A stretch of DNA of 64,000 nucleotides, from the NCBI RefSeq assembly GCF_900112225.1, contig NZ_FOLD01000012.1, forward strand, positions 62,001 through 126,000, written 5' to 3'. This stretch comes from Massilia yuzhufengensis (GTDB lineage: Bacteria; Pseudomonadota; Gammaproteobacteria; Burkholderiales; Burkholderiaceae_D). The stretch's first letter is position 1. Every line of letters begins with the position of its first letter. Made by a program: the position numbers and the translations under genes. Shown in pieces: positions 8,486 through 16,888 of the stretch. The notes under the pieces were generated by a model. The model did not search any database, was not told where the DNA came from, and was given only the letters and a program-made list of their open reading frames with translations.

Positions 8486-9736
8486 CTACAGGTTCGCGAT
8501 GAATTCGTCGACCAGCTGGGCAAATACGACAGGCTGTTCGATGGCGCTCAGGTGCGAAGCCTGGGTGACGATGGCCAGGCGGGCCTGCGGCAGCGCGGCC
8601 GCCATCTGCTCCGACATCGCGAGCGGCGTGCCGGCATCGAGTTCGCCGGCGATGACGAGGGCCGGCACCGCGACGCCGGGCAGGCGCGCGGTGGTGTCGA
8701 CGCCGGCAACGGCGGCGCAGCAGGCGGCGTAGCCGGCGGCGCCGGTGGAGGCCACGCGGCGGCGGAAGCGGGCGACGGTGGCCGGCTGCGCATCGCGGAA
8801 GGCGTCATGGAAGTAGCGTCCCATGACGGCGTCGGCGATCGCTTCCACGCCCTTGTCCGTGACAGTGGCGATCCGGTCCTGCCACATGGACTTGGCAGCA
8901 TCCGGATAGCTGGACGTCGAATTGGCGACCACCAGCGCCGACACCAGCGTCGGGTGGCGCAGGGCCAGCTCCTGGCCGACCATGCCGCCCATCGACAGGC
9001 CGATCCACACCACCGGGCCGGAATCGAGTTCGCGCAACAGGCGGGCGGCGTCGTCGGCCAGGTCCGCCATCGTGTAGGGGCCGGGTGGCGCTTCCGAGCT
9101 GCCGTGGCCGCGGTGGTCGTAGCAGATCACGCGGCAATCGCGGGCCAGGTGGTTGGCCAGACCATCCCACATGTCGAGGTCGCAGCCCAGCGCATGGCTC
9201 AGCACCACCGTATGGCGCGGCGCCTTGCCGCTGCGAGGCGCGCGGACGCTGTAGTGCAGGCGCGGGCTGCCGGCGGTCGCGCCTTCGCGGCCCACGCCCG
9301 GGTGCGCCACTTCGGCCGGATGGGTCGGGGCGAGCGGGCGTTCCAGATCGCGCAGGATGTGCTGGGCCAGTGCGAAGCCGGTGTTCGCGGCCGGCACCCC
9401 GCTGTAGATCGCGGCCTGCATGAGGACTTCCTTCAGCTCGTCCTGGCTCAAGCCGTTTTCGCTCTCGTCCTGCAGGGCGGCGCGCACATGCAGCTCGAAT
9501 TCTTCCCAGCGCGCCAGCGCCATGGTGGAGGCCAGCACGATTACGCGGCGCAGGCGCGGCGCCAGGCCCGGGCGCCCCCAGATCTCGTGCCACGCAAAGC
9601 GCGTGATCAGGTTCTGGAACTCGGCATTGAATTCGTTGGCGTTATTGGTGGAGCGGTCCACCCAGGCGTCGCCCAGGATACTGCGCCGGTTGCGCAGGCC
9701 GCGTTCGTAGTCGTGGTCGATCGGGTCGTGGCTCAT
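8486..9736 (-). CDS. pcaCD: fused 4-carboxymuconolactone decarboxylase / 3-oxoadipate enol-lactonase
   Basis: Bifunctional enzyme carrying out the two steps after PcaB: decarboxylation of 4-carboxymuconolactone, then hydrolysis of 3-oxoadipate enol-lactone to 3-oxoadipate. Residues about 1-128 are a PcaC-type decarboxylase (ALARWEEFELHVRAAL). A roughly 25-residue linker leads to an alpha/beta hydrolase from about 157, with HALGCDLDMW, nucleophile Ser248 in GLSMGG, an Asp in AGELDAGT and a His in ASHLS. The 416 residues fit the sum of both enzymes. The known PcaL fusions of actinobacteria have the opposite order (lactonase first). The start at 9736 is preceded by AGGAA. A longer open frame upstream overlaps pcaB and is not used. 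Confidence 0.93.
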   Translation of the reverse strand: MSHDPIDHDYERGLRNRRSILGDAWVDRSTNNANEFNAEFQNLITRFAWHEIWGRPGLAPRLRRVIVLASTMALARWEEFELHVRAALQDESENGLSQDELKEVLMQAAIYSGVPAANTGFALAQHILRDLERPLAPTHPAEVAHPGVGREGATAGSPRLHYSVRAPRSGKAPRHTVVLSHALGCDLDMWDGLANHLARDCRVICYDHRGHGSSEAPPGPYTMADLADDAARLLRELDSGPVVWIGLSMGGMVGQELALRHPTLVSALVVANSTSSYPDAAKSMWQDRIATVTDKGVEAIADAVMGRYFHDAFRDAQPATVARFRRRVASTGAAGYAACCAAVAGVDTTARLPGVAVPALVIAGELDAGTPLAMSEQMAAALPQARLAIVTQASHLSAIEQPVVFAQLVDEFIANL

Positions 9737-9756
9737 GGTTCTTGTTCCTGTCTGGG

Positions 9757-11112
9757 TTACGGGCGCAGGGTGCGCAGGACCTCGTGCGCTAGCGCGGCGG
9801 CTGGCTGGGCGGCGGCGTCCAGGTCGAACAGCGCTTGCCAGCGGGCCAGGTCGATGCGCCCGCGCAGGCGTTCGTCCTGCTCGACGGCGTCGGAGGCTAC
9901 CTCGGCCAGGTGGCGCTGCTGGGCGACGGCGCTGCGGGTCAGCTCCTCGACCATGGTGTGGGCGGCCGGGCGGCCGATGACGGCGCCGATGCAGCCGGCC
10001 AGCGCTTCGCCGAAGACCAGGCCCCCGAGGGCGTCGATGTTGGCGCGCATGCGCGCTTCGTCGACCTGCAGGCCGGCCATCGCCTCGTTGAGGGCGGCGA
10101 GGGCGCCGTGGGCCGACAGGAACAGGCCCGGCCAGCCGGCCAGTTCGGCCTGCCAATTGCCCAGGCCACGTTCATGCTGCTGACCCATCGCGCCCAGCAG
10201 GTTGGCGGCCGCGTGCGGGCTGCGGCCACTGGCCGCCAGCGCGATCATGGCGGCCACCGGGTTGCGCTTGTGCGGCATGGCGGACGAGCCGCCACGCCCC
10301 ACGGCCACCGGCTCGGCCAGCTCGCCGATCTCGCCCTGCGCCATCAGCGCCAGGTCGGTGGCAATCTTGCCCAGGCTACCCGTGAGCACGGCCACTTCGA
10401 GTCCGAGGCGCACCCATTCGTCGCGCTGGGTGTGCCAGGCCACCGCCGGGCAGGCCAGGCCGAGTTCATCGGCCATGTGGCGGGCCACGGCTGCGCCCTG
10501 GGCCCCCATGACGGCGCGGGTGCCGACCGCGCCGCCCAGCTGGAGCTGCAGCGCACGTGCGGCGCAGGACTTCAGCTGCGCTTGGGAGCGCACCAGGGGC
10601 GCGGCCCACAGCGCGGCCTTGAATCCAAAACTCGTCACTTGCGCCGGCTGCATCAGGGTGCGCGCCAGCACCGGCGTGCCGGCATGGCGCTCGGCCAGCG
10701 CCAGCAGGGTGTCCACCAGCGTGGCCAGGCCCGCATCAAGCAGGGCCAGCGCCTCGCGCGTCACCAGCACCATGGCGCTGTCGATCACGTCCTGGCTGGT
10801 GCTGCCGTAATGGACCCAGGTCGACGCCTCCTTGTCGTACAGGGCCACCGCCGCCGTGAGTTCCTTCACCAGCGGGATCGCCAGGCTGCCGGCGCGGCGG
10901 CTGGCATGCACCAGCGCCGGGATATCGTAGAGTGGCGCCTTGCACACCCCGGCAATGGCGCGCGCGGCGCTGTCGGGAATCAGCCCATGCGCCGCCTGGG
11001 CGCGGGCCAGCGTTTCCTCGAAGCGGAACATGGCCTGCACCACGGCGCCGTCGTCGAACGCGGCGATCATCTCGGGCGTGCTGAGGAAAGCGTCGAACAG
11101 CGACACGCTCAT
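9757..11112 (-). CDS. pcaB: 3-carboxy-cis,cis-muconate cycloisomerase PcaB
   Basis: Converts 3-carboxy-cis,cis-muconate to 4-carboxymuconolactone in the cytoplasm. It is a member of the fumarase/aspartase (class II lyase) superfamily: the signature loop GSSAMPHKRNP is intact near residue 280, and HYGSTSQDVIDSA near 100 is the substrate-binding region with the conserved TSQD. Length (451 residues) is typical of PcaB. The ATG overlaps the pcaG stop codon by 4 bases, so the two are translationally coupled. It sits between the dioxygenase genes and the pcaC-pcaD fusion, giving the reaction order in gene order. Confidence 0.95.
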   Translation of the reverse strand: MSVSLFDAFLSTPEMIAAFDDGAVVQAMFRFEETLARAQAAHGLIPDSAARAIAGVCKAPLYDIPALVHASRRAGSLAIPLVKELTAAVALYDKEASTWVHYGSTSQDVIDSAMVLVTREALALLDAGLATLVDTLLALAERHAGTPVLARTLMQPAQVTSFGFKAALWAAPLVRSQAQLKSCAARALQLQLGGAVGTRAVMGAQGAAVARHMADELGLACPAVAWHTQRDEWVRLGLEVAVLTGSLGKIATDLALMAQGEIGELAEPVAVGRGGSSAMPHKRNPVAAMIALAASGRSPHAAANLLGAMGQQHERGLGNWQAELAGWPGLFLSAHGALAALNEAMAGLQVDEARMRANIDALGGLVFGEALAGCIGAVIGRPAAHTMVEELTRSAVAQQRHLAEVASDAVEQDERLRGRIDLARWQALFDLDAAAQPAAALAHEVLRTLRP

Positions 11113-11630
11113 GCCTGGCCGCCGAAGTCGAAGAACACGGTTTCGTCGGCGCCCTGCATGCGGATGGTCCAGGCGTAGGTGCCGGCCCCGGTCTTGCGCG
11201 CGACCAGGCCGGCGCGGCGCGGGGCCGGCACCTGGCGCAGGATGGTGGACGCGTCCAGCTTGTCTTCTTCCAGGAAGACGGCGGTGAACTGGTGCACCAG
11301 CAGGCCGCGTGCGAACACGGTCAGCAGGGCGGCCGGCTCGCCTTCGCCGGACTGGCCGCGCGTCAGGTGCAGGGTGAATCCACCGTCCTCGCCGGTGGCG
11401 ATGCGGCGAAAGCCCGGCAGGGCGTTGCCGCTTTCGGCAGCCGTCGCGCCGGGCGTCCAGGTCTCGATCATGCCGTCGTTGATCGGCGCGCCGTCGCCGT
11501 CGAGCAGGACGCCCTGGATGGTGATCGCGGACGGACCGGGCTGCGCCGACGCGCTGGCGTCCACGGCCCAGTCCCAGGCTTCATGCGAGAACGGGCCGAT
11601 GGTCTGGGAAGGAGTGATCGGTAAAGTCAT
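11109..11630 (-). CDS. pcaG: protocatechuate 3,4-dioxygenase alpha subunit PcaG
   Basis: Alpha subunit of the intradiol ring-cleaving dioxygenase that opens protocatechuate to 3-carboxy-cis,cis-muconate. The N-terminal TPSQTIGPFSHEAW is the classic alpha-subunit start, and the central intradiol fold contains TVFARGLLVHQFTAVFLEED. As expected for the alpha chain, the iron-binding Tyr/His set of the beta subunit is not complete. At 173 residues it is a little shorter than the roughly 200-residue Pseudomonas protein. It starts 12 bases after pcaH and overlaps pcaB by 4 bases, so the two chains are made together for the alpha-beta complex. Confidence 0.93.
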   Translation of the reverse strand: MTLPITPSQTIGPFSHEAWDWAVDASASAQPGPSAITIQGVLLDGDGAPINDGMIETWTPGATAAESGNALPGFRRIATGEDGGFTLHLTRGQSGEGEPAALLTVFARGLLVHQFTAVFLEEDKLDASTILRQVPAPRRAGLVARKTGAGTYAWTIRMQGADETVFFDFGGQA

Positions 11631-11642
11631 GTGCGGCTCCGC

Positions 11643-12335
11643 TTAAAGGCCCATCGGCGTGGCGTCGCGGCCGCGCAGGACGATGTCGAATTCATATCCC
11701 AGCATCTCGGCGCCGACGGTCTGGTCGATGCTGAAGCGCGAGACCAGGCGATCGCGCGCGGCGAGGTCGGAAAGGCTCTGGTAGATCGGGTCGTAGGCAA
11801 ACAGCGGGTCGCCCGGGAAGTACATTTGCGTCACCAGGCGCTGCGCGTACACGTTCCCGAACAGCGAGAAATGGATGTGGGCCGGGCGCCAGGCCTTGTC
11901 GTGGTTACCCCACGGGTAGGCGCCGGGCTTGATGGTGACGAAGCGGTAGCGGCCATCGTCGTCGGTCAGCATCTTGCCCCAGCCGTTGAAGTTCGGGTCG
12001 AGCGGGGCGTCGTGCTGGTCTTTCTTGTGGCGGTAGCGCCCGGATGCATTGGCCTGCCACACCTCGAGCAGCGAATTGCGCACCGGCTTGCCGTCTTCGT
12101 CGACCACGCGGCCGGTAACGACGATCTTCTCGCCCAGCGGCGCAGCTTGCCCATGGGCGGTCAGGTCGGCGTCATGCGGCAGCAGCAGGCTGCGCGCGGC
12201 AGCCAGGTTGGTCGTGAGCGGCGCGGGCGCATGGATCAACACCGGATCCTGGGTGGGGCCGCGTTTCACGGTCGATTTATAGGGTGGGTAGATCACGCCC
12301 GGGTGGCTGCCCGGCGGGAGCGCATCGAATTGCAC
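11643..12335 (-). CDS. pcaH: protocatechuate 3,4-dioxygenase beta subunit PcaH (GTG start)
   Basis: Catalytic beta subunit of protocatechuate 3,4-dioxygenase, a non-heme Fe(III) enzyme. The iron ligands of the family are visible: Tyr in SGRYRHKKDQ, Tyr in PGAYPWGNHD, and two His in WRPAHIHFSLFG. I place the start at a GTG at 12335 because AGGAGA lies 5 bases before it and the protein then begins MQFDALPPGSHPGVIYPPYK, giving 230 residues. The longer open frame to 12497 would run through the divergent promoter. First gene of the minus-strand operon pcaH-G-B-CD-K, divergent from an IclR-type regulator gene. Confidence 0.94.
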   Translation of the reverse strand: MQFDALPPGSHPGVIYPPYKSTVKRGPTQDPVLIHAPAPLTTNLAAARSLLLPHDADLTAHGQAAPLGEKIVVTGRVVDEDGKPVRNSLLEVWQANASGRYRHKKDQHDAPLDPNFNGWGKMLTDDDGRYRFVTIKPGAYPWGNHDKAWRPAHIHFSLFGNVYAQRLVTQMYFPGDPLFAYDPIYQSLSDLAARDRLVSRFSIDQTVGAEMLGYEFDIVLRGRDATPMGL

Positions 12336-12480
12336 GGCAATCTCCTGTGGTGGCGGCGGTAGCAAGATGGGCGACCATCGCCCAAAGCCCGCCTCTCTGG
12401 TCTGGTGAAGCCATCCTAGACCTGCGGCTGGCGCCAAACAAGCCGCGGTTGTTGCCCAAGTTGCGCACATCGCCCATATT

Positions 12481-12495
12481 GTGCGATATTCGCAC
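12481..12495. promoter_or_regulatory. PcaR-type operator in the pcaH/iclR divergent region
   Basis: GTGCGATATTCGCAC, the core of the perfect inverted repeat TTGTGCG-ATATT-CGCACAA (12479-12497). It matches the operator published for Pseudomonas putida PcaR (GTTCGATAATCGCAC) at 13 of 15 positions. It lies 15 bases before the iclR start codon and 145 bases upstream of pcaH, so it could serve autoregulation, pcaH control, or both. Confidence 0.7.
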
Positions 12496-12510
12496 AAACA
12501 GGGGATATTT

Positions 12511-13299
12511 ATGAACTATAACGAAAACGCTGCCGAGCCGGAGGCGCCCCAGGCGCGCGACCTGATCGCCGGCCTCGATAAAGGCCTGCAGGTGATCGAG
12601 TCCTTCGACCAGGAGCGTTCGCGCCTGACCATCAGCGAAGTCGCCGAGCGCACCGGGCTCACGCGCGCGGCGGCGCGGCGCTACCTGATCACGCTGGTCC
12701 ACCTGGGCTATGCGCGCCAGGTCGACAAGGTGTTTTCGCTCACGCCCAAGGTGCTGCGCCTGGGCCAGTCCTACCTGCATTCGGCGCGCCTGCCGCGGAT
12801 CGTGCAGCCCTTGCTGTACCGGCTCGCGTTCTCGCTGGGCGAGGCAGCATCGGCCGGGGTGCTGGAAGGGGACGACCTGGTGTGCGTGGCGGCCGTCAGC
12901 GGGGGCAAGCTGGTGTCCGGCACGCTGCAGCCGGGCACCCGGGTGCCGGCCTACTGCACCGCCAACGGGCGCGTGATGCTGGCCAGCCTGCCGCAGCCGG
13001 AAGTGGAAGCCTACGTCGCCCGCGTTCACATCGAAGCGCTCACCGAGCACACCATCGTCAACCGCGAGCGCCTGCTGCTGGAGATCGCACGCACCTGTTC
13101 GCAGGGCTATTCGCTGGTGGACCAGGAACTGGAGCTGGGGCTTCGCACCCTGTCGGTCCCGATCAAGAACTTCCGCGGCGACACGGTGGCGGCGATGAAT
13201 GTGAGCCTGCACGCAACCCGCATCGCCGGCGGCGAGATCGTCGAGCGCTTCCTGCCGGCGCTACTGAAGGTGCAGGTGGAGTTGGCGGCGCTGTTATGA
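12511..13299 (+). CDS. IclR-family regulator of the pca/pob type
   Basis: DNA-binding regulator with an N-terminal winged helix (LTISEVAERTGLTRAAARRY, about residues 40-60) and a C-terminal IclR effector domain ending in the VDQELELGLRTLSVP segment typical of the PcaR/PcaU/PobR branch. These proteins respond to 3-oxoadipate, protocatechuate or 4-hydroxybenzoate. It is divergent from pcaH and carries a PcaR-like operator directly upstream of its start, so it is most likely the regulator of the pcaH-G-B-CD operon and of itself. The start at 12511 follows AGGGGAT. An in-frame ATG at 12481 would lie on the operator. A paralogue at 41162-41980 sits beside pcaI-J-F. Confidence 0.88.
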   Translation: MNYNENAAEPEAPQARDLIAGLDKGLQVIESFDQERSRLTISEVAERTGLTRAAARRYLITLVHLGYARQVDKVFSLTPKVLRLGQSYLHSARLPRIVQPLLYRLAFSLGEAASAGVLEGDDLVCVAAVSGGKLVSGTLQPGTRVPAYCTANGRVMLASLPQPEVEAYVARVHIEALTEHTIVNRERLLLEIARTCSQGYSLVDQELELGLRTLSVPIKNFRGDTVAAMNVSLHATRIAGGEIVERFLPALLKVQVELAALL

Positions 13300-13310
13300 G
13301 GCAGGGCCAG

Positions 13311-13412
13311 GTAGGGTGGTCGGCTTCGCCGACCGCGCGTCCAGCTAGCGGAAACGCTGTCGCGGCGCAGGCCGGAGTCGAACGCGCGGTCGGCAGAGCC
13401 GACCACCCTACG
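13311..13412. repeat. dispersed palindromic element, copy 1
   Basis: Begins GTAGGGTGGTCGGCTTCGCC and ends with the reverse complement GCCGACCACCCTACG, enclosing about 50 bases that include CGAACGCGCGGTCGG. Near-identical ends and the same inner motif occur at 47390-47490 and 55125-55227. It lies between the convergent iclR and marR genes, 8 bases from the marR stop codon, and could act as a terminator. Confidence 0.85.
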
Positions 13413-13420
13413 TTCCACGC

Positions 13421-13912
13421 TTACCCGCGCGAGGGCTGGAAGATCTTTTGCAGCAGTTTCAGGAGCTGCGCGCGTTCCGCATTCGACAGCGCCGAGGTGG
13501 CGTCCGCCTCCAGCGCGCTGACCTTGTCTTCCGCCTCCACCGCCATCCGCTCGCCCTCGGCAGTCAGGATCAGGGTCTGCGAACGCTTGTCCAGCGGATT
13601 ACGCTGGCGCAGCAGCAGGCCGCGCGCTTCCAGGCGGTCGAGCAGGATGGCCAGGTTCGGCGGCGACACGTTGATCGCGTTCGACAGGCGCTTCTGGGTG
13701 ATGTTCGGGTTCGCGTGCAGCAGGCTCAGGACCGAGAAGTCCACCGTGCGCAGGTCGAGTTCACTCATGCGCTCGTGGAACAGCGGCATGATGGACAGGT
13801 AGGCGCGGCGGCAGTTGTAGCCGACCAGGCTAAGCAGCATCTCCTGGTTGAGCGGCTGGTCGGCCGCTTCCTGGACGGCGTTGACGAATTGTTCGTGCTT
13901 CTTGGTCGGCAT
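13421..13912 (-). CDS. MarR-family repressor, probable hydroxycinnamoyl-CoA sensor
   Basis: A winged-helix dimeric repressor of about 163 residues. The DNA-binding region reads ITQKRLSNAINVSPPNLAILLDRLEARGLL, with the wing NPLDKRSQTLILT. MarR proteins of this kind next to feruloyl- or coumaroyl-CoA synthase genes (FerC, CouR) are released from DNA by hydroxycinnamoyl-CoA esters, and the fcs gene lies 9 kb away under what looks like the same operator. The start at 13912 gives the usual MarR length. The frame is open to 14011 but would use the operator region. AT-rich palindrome-like sites related to GTTATA-N3-TATAAC occur upstream, consistent with autoregulation. Confidence 0.85.
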   Translation of the reverse strand: MPTKKHEQFVNAVQEAADQPLNQEMLLSLVGYNCRRAYLSIMPLFHERMSELDLRTVDFSVLSLLHANPNITQKRLSNAINVSPPNLAILLDRLEARGLLLRQRNPLDKRSQTLILTAEGERMAVEAEDKVSALEADATSALSNAERAQLLKLLQKIFQPSRG

Positions 13913-13984
13913 CTGAATGGGCGTCGGTAGGGTAGGGCCAGCACTGCAAAACGATGCGGCGCATGCCGGATGGCGGCGTCCCCG

Positions 13985-13999
13985 ATTATATGACAAAAC
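13985..13999. promoter_or_regulatory. weak putative MarR operator upstream of marR
   Basis: ATTATA-TGA-CAAAAC, matching the GTTATA-N3-TATAAC pattern at 9 of 12 arm positions, followed at once by CATTATATGC. It lies about 75 bases upstream of the marR start, where an autoregulatory site is expected. Confidence 0.35.
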
Positions 14000-14089
14000 C
14001 ATTATATGCAAGAATCACGTCATCATGCGGCGTGCATGATCCGGGGCGCGGCCGACAGCGCGAAATCGCTTGCTAGCCATCGAAGTTTG

Positions 14090-14120
14090 GTTATAAACTA
14101 AAATCATTATAAATTAAAAC
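14090..14120. promoter_or_regulatory. tandem putative MarR operators upstream of the first TonB receptor
   Basis: Two degenerate copies 16 bases apart: GTTATA-AAC-TAAAAT (14090-14104) and ATTATA-AAT-TAAAAC (14106-14120). The second ends 47 bases before the receptor ATG. They form the most AT-rich patch of the marR/receptor divergent region, so they probably overlap the promoter. Confidence 0.5.
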
Positions 14121-14167
14121 CAAGCCGCGACCCGACCGGGCAGCGCGCCAATTCTGGAGACCTCACC

Positions 14168-16888
14168 ATGCAAGGCACTACCCAACACCAGCCGCGCCAA
14201 GCCGACCAGCCGTTCAACCTGCGCCCGATGAGGATCAGTCACCTGGTCGCGGTGTTGTGCGCCAGCGGCATGCTGGGCGCGATGCCTGCGGCCCTGGCCC
14301 AGGATGCGCCGGCCAAGATGGATTCGGTGGTCGTCACCGGCACCCTGATCCGCGGCGCGGCCCCGGTCGGCGCGCCGGTCGCCAAGCTCGATCGCGAAGC
14401 CATCGAGAAGTCCGGCGCGGCCACCACCACGGATTTGCTGCGCCTGCTGCCCCAGGTGCAGAACCTGGGCGCGACCGACAGCCATAACAGCAATACCCAG
14501 AATGCGAACCAGAACATCACCTCGGGCTCGGGCATCAACCTGCGCGGCCTGGGACCGGAATCGACGCTGACCCTGGTTAACGGCGTGCGCATGGCGCCGG
14601 GCGGCCTGGCGGCCCAGTACACCGACCCGGCGACCATTCCGCCGCTGGCGGTCGAGCGCATCGAGGTGATCACCGACGGCGGCTCGGCCACCTACGGCTC
14701 GGATGCGGTGGGCGGCGTCGTGAATATCCGGCTGCGCAAGCGCTTCGACGGGGTGCAGGTCTCGGCGCGCCACGGCGTGGCCGAGGACATGCACCAGACC
14801 CAGGTGGGCGCCATCGCCGGCCGCAACTGGGAAGGCGGCAACGTCATGTTCGCCATCGACAAGAACAAGCGCTCGCGCTTATCAAGCGACAACCGCGCCT
14901 TCTATACCGACGACATGCGGCCATGGGGCGGCCCCGACCTGCGCAGCTTCAACGCCAGTCCGGGCAACATCCAGGTCGGCAGCACCCGCTACGGCATCCC
15001 GGCCGGCCAGGACGGCCGCGGCCTCACCGCTGCGCGGCTGTCGAGCACCCCGAACCGCCTGAGCATCTACCGGGGCCGCGACGCCTTGCCGGAACAGGAT
15101 CGCCTGAGTATCGTGACCGCCTTTAGCCAGGAACTGAGCCCGACGCTGCGCCTGAACCTGGAAGCCTTCGGCTCGGAGCGCAAGTACGAACGTTTCAGCG
15201 ACCCGAGCTCCGGCTCGTACACGGTACGCCCGGCCAATCCCTTCTTCATGAGCCCCGTGGCCGGCGCCACCTCGACAGTGGTGAACTACTCCTGGATCAA
15301 CGACATCGGCAACAACCTGAGCCAGGGACACGAGCGCACCGGCCGCATCATGGCGGGCCTGGACTTCGACATCGGCACCGACTGGAGCGGCAATGCCTAC
15401 GTGGCCACCAGCCGCACCGATGAAAAATCCTTGAGCGGCAATATCAACGGCAATGCCGTCAACGCGGCCCTGGCCGACACCAATGCCGCCACCGCGCTGA
15501 ACCTGTTCTGCGACGCCGCCGCTTTCCAGTGCAATAACCCGGCCACGATCGCGAAACTCATCGCCTTCAACGACCGCAATTCCTCGTACAAAATGCATGA
15601 CGTAGGCATGAAGTTCGATGGCCCGGTCTTGAGCCTCCCGGCCGGCAAGCTGCGCGTGGCGGTGGGCGGCGAGATCCACAAGGACGAGATGGCCTACTAC
15701 GAGGACCGCAACAACTCGACCCCGAACAACAGCACCGTCTTCCACATCGATAATTCGCGCTCCATGCCCAAGCGGACCGTGAAGTCGCTGTACGCAGAAG
15801 CCAACGTGCCGGTGGTGGGCAAGGCCAACGCCATGCCCTTCGTCGAGCGCCTCGACCTGTCGCTGGCGATCCGCGCCGACGACTACAGCGACTTCGGCTT
15901 CACCAGCAACCCGAAGGCCGGCATCGACTGGGTGCCGGTATCGGGCATGAAGGTGTATGCCACCTACGGCACCGCCTTCCGCGCCCCGACCCTGGGCGAC
16001 CTCGATCCGATCAATGCGGGCCTGATCAACGTGGTCGACCGCATCGGCGCCGACGGCCGCACCCAGACCCGCGGCATCGTGCTGCTGGGTGGCCGCGAAG
16101 GCCTGGGCCCGGAAACCGCCGACATCACCACCTTCGGCCTGAACGTCAAGCCCGCCGCCTTGAAGGGCCTGAGCCTGACCGCCGACTTCTTCAAGGTGGA
16201 CTACCAGGACCGCATCCTCACACCGGGCAACGACCAGGCGATCTTCCAGAAGCCGGAACTGTCGCCTTACCTGAACACCACGCCCACCGTGGCCCAGCTG
16301 CAGGCCCTGATGGCCCAGCCTACCTTCACCGGCAATACCCAGGAACCGATCGCCGGCCTGCGCTTCGTCGCCGACGGCCGCCGCTACAATGCGGGCGTGG
16401 TCAAGACCAGCGGCGTCGACCTGTCGGCGCGCTACGACTGGACCACCGGTTTCGGACGCATGACGGCCGCCGCCAATGCCAACTACATCTTCAACTACAA
16501 GCAGCAGTTCACCCCGACCACGCCCTTGGTGGGCGGCCTGCTGAACACCCTGAACAACCCGGTGCGCCTGCGCGCCCGCGCCGAACTGGGCTGGACCGGC
16601 CAGGATGCCCGCGTGACCGCCTTCGCCAATTTCACCAACGCCTACACCAATGCGACCCTGGCGACGCGCCCGACGGTCGGTTCGTACACCACCTTCGACC
16701 TGACCGCGCAATACGATATCGGCAAGCTGTTCGGCGAACAGTACAAGGAACTGCGCGCGGCCCTGAGCGTGCAGAACCTGCTGGACCGCGACCCGCCTTA
16801 CGTGCAGAACGCCACCCTGGCCTTCGACCCGCAGAACGCCAGCGCGATGGGCCGTTTTGCTTCGCTCACGCTGTCGTACAAGTTCTGA
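14168..16888 (+). CDS. TonB-dependent outer-membrane receptor
   Basis: A 906-residue outer-membrane transporter. A signal peptide spans about residues 21-46 (LVAVLCASGMLGAMPAALAQ). The plug domain starts at VVVTGTLIRG and includes GINLRGLGPESTLTLVNGVR and the DGGSATYGSDAVGGVVNI segment. A beta-barrel follows and ends in an aromatic residue (LSYKF), as required for outer-membrane insertion. GGAGA precedes the ATG. It is followed with 1-base overlap by a secreted hydrolase gene, a pairing repeated at 28336-32232. Putative MarR operators lie just upstream, so the ligand is probably a phenolic ester or oligomer. The ligand itself cannot be read from the sequence. Confidence 0.93.
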   Translation: MQGTTQHQPRQADQPFNLRPMRISHLVAVLCASGMLGAMPAALAQDAPAKMDSVVVTGTLIRGAAPVGAPVAKLDREAIEKSGAATTTDLLRLLPQVQNLGATDSHNSNTQNANQNITSGSGINLRGLGPESTLTLVNGVRMAPGGLAAQYTDPATIPPLAVERIEVITDGGSATYGSDAVGGVVNIRLRKRFDGVQVSARHGVAEDMHQTQVGAIAGRNWEGGNVMFAIDKNKRSRLSSDNRAFYTDDMRPWGGPDLRSFNASPGNIQVGSTRYGIPAGQDGRGLTAARLSSTPNRLSIYRGRDALPEQDRLSIVTAFSQELSPTLRLNLEAFGSERKYERFSDPSSGSYTVRPANPFFMSPVAGATSTVVNYSWINDIGNNLSQGHERTGRIMAGLDFDIGTDWSGNAYVATSRTDEKSLSGNINGNAVNAALADTNAATALNLFCDAAAFQCNNPATIAKLIAFNDRNSSYKMHDVGMKFDGPVLSLPAGKLRVAVGGEIHKDEMAYYEDRNNSTPNNSTVFHIDNSRSMPKRTVKSLYAEANVPVVGKANAMPFVERLDLSLAIRADDYSDFGFTSNPKAGIDWVPVSGMKVYATYGTAFRAPTLGDLDPINAGLINVVDRIGADGRTQTRGIVLLGGREGLGPETADITTFGLNVKPAALKGLSLTADFFKVDYQDRILTPGNDQAIFQKPELSPYLNTTPTVAQLQALMAQPTFTGNTQEPIAGLRFVADGRRYNAGVVKTSGVDLSARYDWTTGFGRMTAAANANYIFNYKQQFTPTTPLVGGLLNTLNNPVRLRARAELGWTGQDARVTAFANFTNAYTNATLATRPTVGSYTTFDLTAQYDIGKLFGEQYKELRAALSVQNLLDRDPPYVQNATLAFDPQNASAMGRFASLTLSYKF

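Noticed and set aside
7033..8502. Plus-strand frame of about 489 codons opposite pcaK
   Set aside because: Composition is that of an antisense frame; pcaK itself has a clear family signature, start signal and operon position.
11643..12497. pcaH starting at the ATG at 12497
   Set aside because: The extra 54 residues would be translated from the divergent operator region. The GTG at 12335 has a strong ribosome-binding site and gives the family N-terminus.
14882..16711. Long open frame on the minus strand (about 609 codons) opposite the first TonB receptor
   Set aside because: It is the mirror frame of a GC-rich gene: low-complexity His/Gly/Val/Ala-rich translation with no motif. The plus strand gives a perfect receptor.
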